From Rhizobium sp. GN54 (GTDB lineage: Bacteria; Pseudomonadota; Alphaproteobacteria; Rhizobiales; Rhizobiaceae): a stretch of DNA of 64,000 nucleotides. The position numbers were made by a program, and so were the translations under genes. Positions 63,930 through 64,000 of the stretch are shown one piece after another (positions within the stretch are counted from its first letter, which is position 1; each line of letters opens with the position of its first letter). Location of the stretch: the NCBI RefSeq assembly GCF_021026345.1, contig NZ_JAJNCZ010000015.1, positions 18,142 to 82,141 of the forward strand, written 5' to 3'. A model generated the notes under the pieces. That model did not search any database. It was not told the origin of the DNA and saw only the letters and a program-made list of their open reading frames with translations.

Positions 63930-64000
63930 ACGGGACCCCCATCTGCGATGGGGTTACAACAGCCTCCGGTTTCATCGGAGGCTTTTTATTTGGATGCTTG
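63881..64000 (+). mobile_element. Terminal end of a probable IS21-family element, runs off the right edge
   Basis: Starting with TGTTTCGGCATGG at 63881, two imperfect direct repeats of about 24 bases follow (reverse-strand GGGGTCCTTATTCCATGCCG at about 63886-63905 and GGGGTCCCGTTTGGACGCCG at about 63918-63937). Both combine GGGGTCC with a TGCCGA/CGCCGA end. Repeated end sites of this type and a TGT terminus are typical of IS21-family termini as I recall them. Its transposase genes would be outside the window. It interrupts the frame ending at 63018. Confidence 0.5.
63961..63987 (+). terminator. Rho-independent terminator inside the IS end
   Basis: AGCCTCCG and CGGAGGCT form an 8-bp perfect stem with a 7-base loop, followed by TTTTTATTT. 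On the plus strand it would stop transcription entering the IS from the left. Confidence 0.85.

Overview
The window is chromosomal DNA from a GC-rich alphaproteobacterium, most likely of the Rhizobiaceae (Rhizobium, Agrobacterium, Ensifer, Shinella or close relatives). The evidence is the general amino acid transporter aapJQMP, the long collinear block rpsB-tsf-pyrH-frr-uppS-cdsA-rseP-bamA-lpxD-fabZ-lpxA-lpxI-lpxB, the alphaproteobacterial families EipB/DUF1849, DUF3126 and DUF992, an NDUFS4-like respiratory subunit beside tRNA-Arg, and a lexA promoter with alphaproteobacterial GTTC-N7-GTTC SOS boxes. The genus cannot be fixed from the sequence alone.

Left end (1-7265): part of an HK97/GTA-like prophage read on the minus strand (portal, GTA gp10-like protein, prohead protease, major capsid, tail tube, tail chaperone-like protein, HNH nuclease). 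It lies on the 3' side of a tRNA-Arg gene, the usual phage target. No terminase or head-tail connector genes are present. Where the terminase would be expected there is an AT-richer, oppositely oriented gene with an R-x4-H HEPN motif. A cluster of TCCGGGA repeats lies between the prophage genes and the tRNA.

7266-8504: NDUFS4-like subunit, a small lipoprotein and tRNA-Pro. 8486-11229: a second, small island in the 3' end of tRNA-Pro, bounded by a perfect 23-bp direct repeat and holding a 43-codon integrase stump and four AT-rich cargo genes, one with a PD-(D/E)XK-like nuclease signature.

11230-32100: metabolic and housekeeping genes: RHH protein, glyoxalase I, a Tat-exported GMC dehydrogenase pair, aapJQMP, metC, FAD monooxygenase, zf-CHCC protein, hydrolase, cysE, phasin, clpS-clpA, azlCD, HIT, GNAT, GDPD and RidA. 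32200-51500: cell-envelope and translation core: eipB, then rpsB through lpxB, which joins translation factors, undecaprenyl-PP and CDP-diacylglycerol synthesis, RseP, BamA and lipid A synthesis; then convergent gltA, comEC and lexA.

51750-62760: tRNA-Ser, DUF992, RlpA, a 269-bp element with perfect 32-bp terminal inverted repeats, a DD-carboxypeptidase homologue lacking two of the three catalytic motifs, tmk-holB, a TSUP permease, metG-tatD-MBL hydrolase and purC. 62849-64000: a third mobile region: three repeats like a transposon end, a 5'-truncated gene that may be TniQ-like, and what looks like the end of an IS21-family element that cut this gene.

The most interesting material is in the three mobile regions: the HEPN prophage gene, the tRNA-Pro island cargo, and the nested transposon/IS at the right edge. 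No CRISPR array or clear new multi-gene system was recognised.
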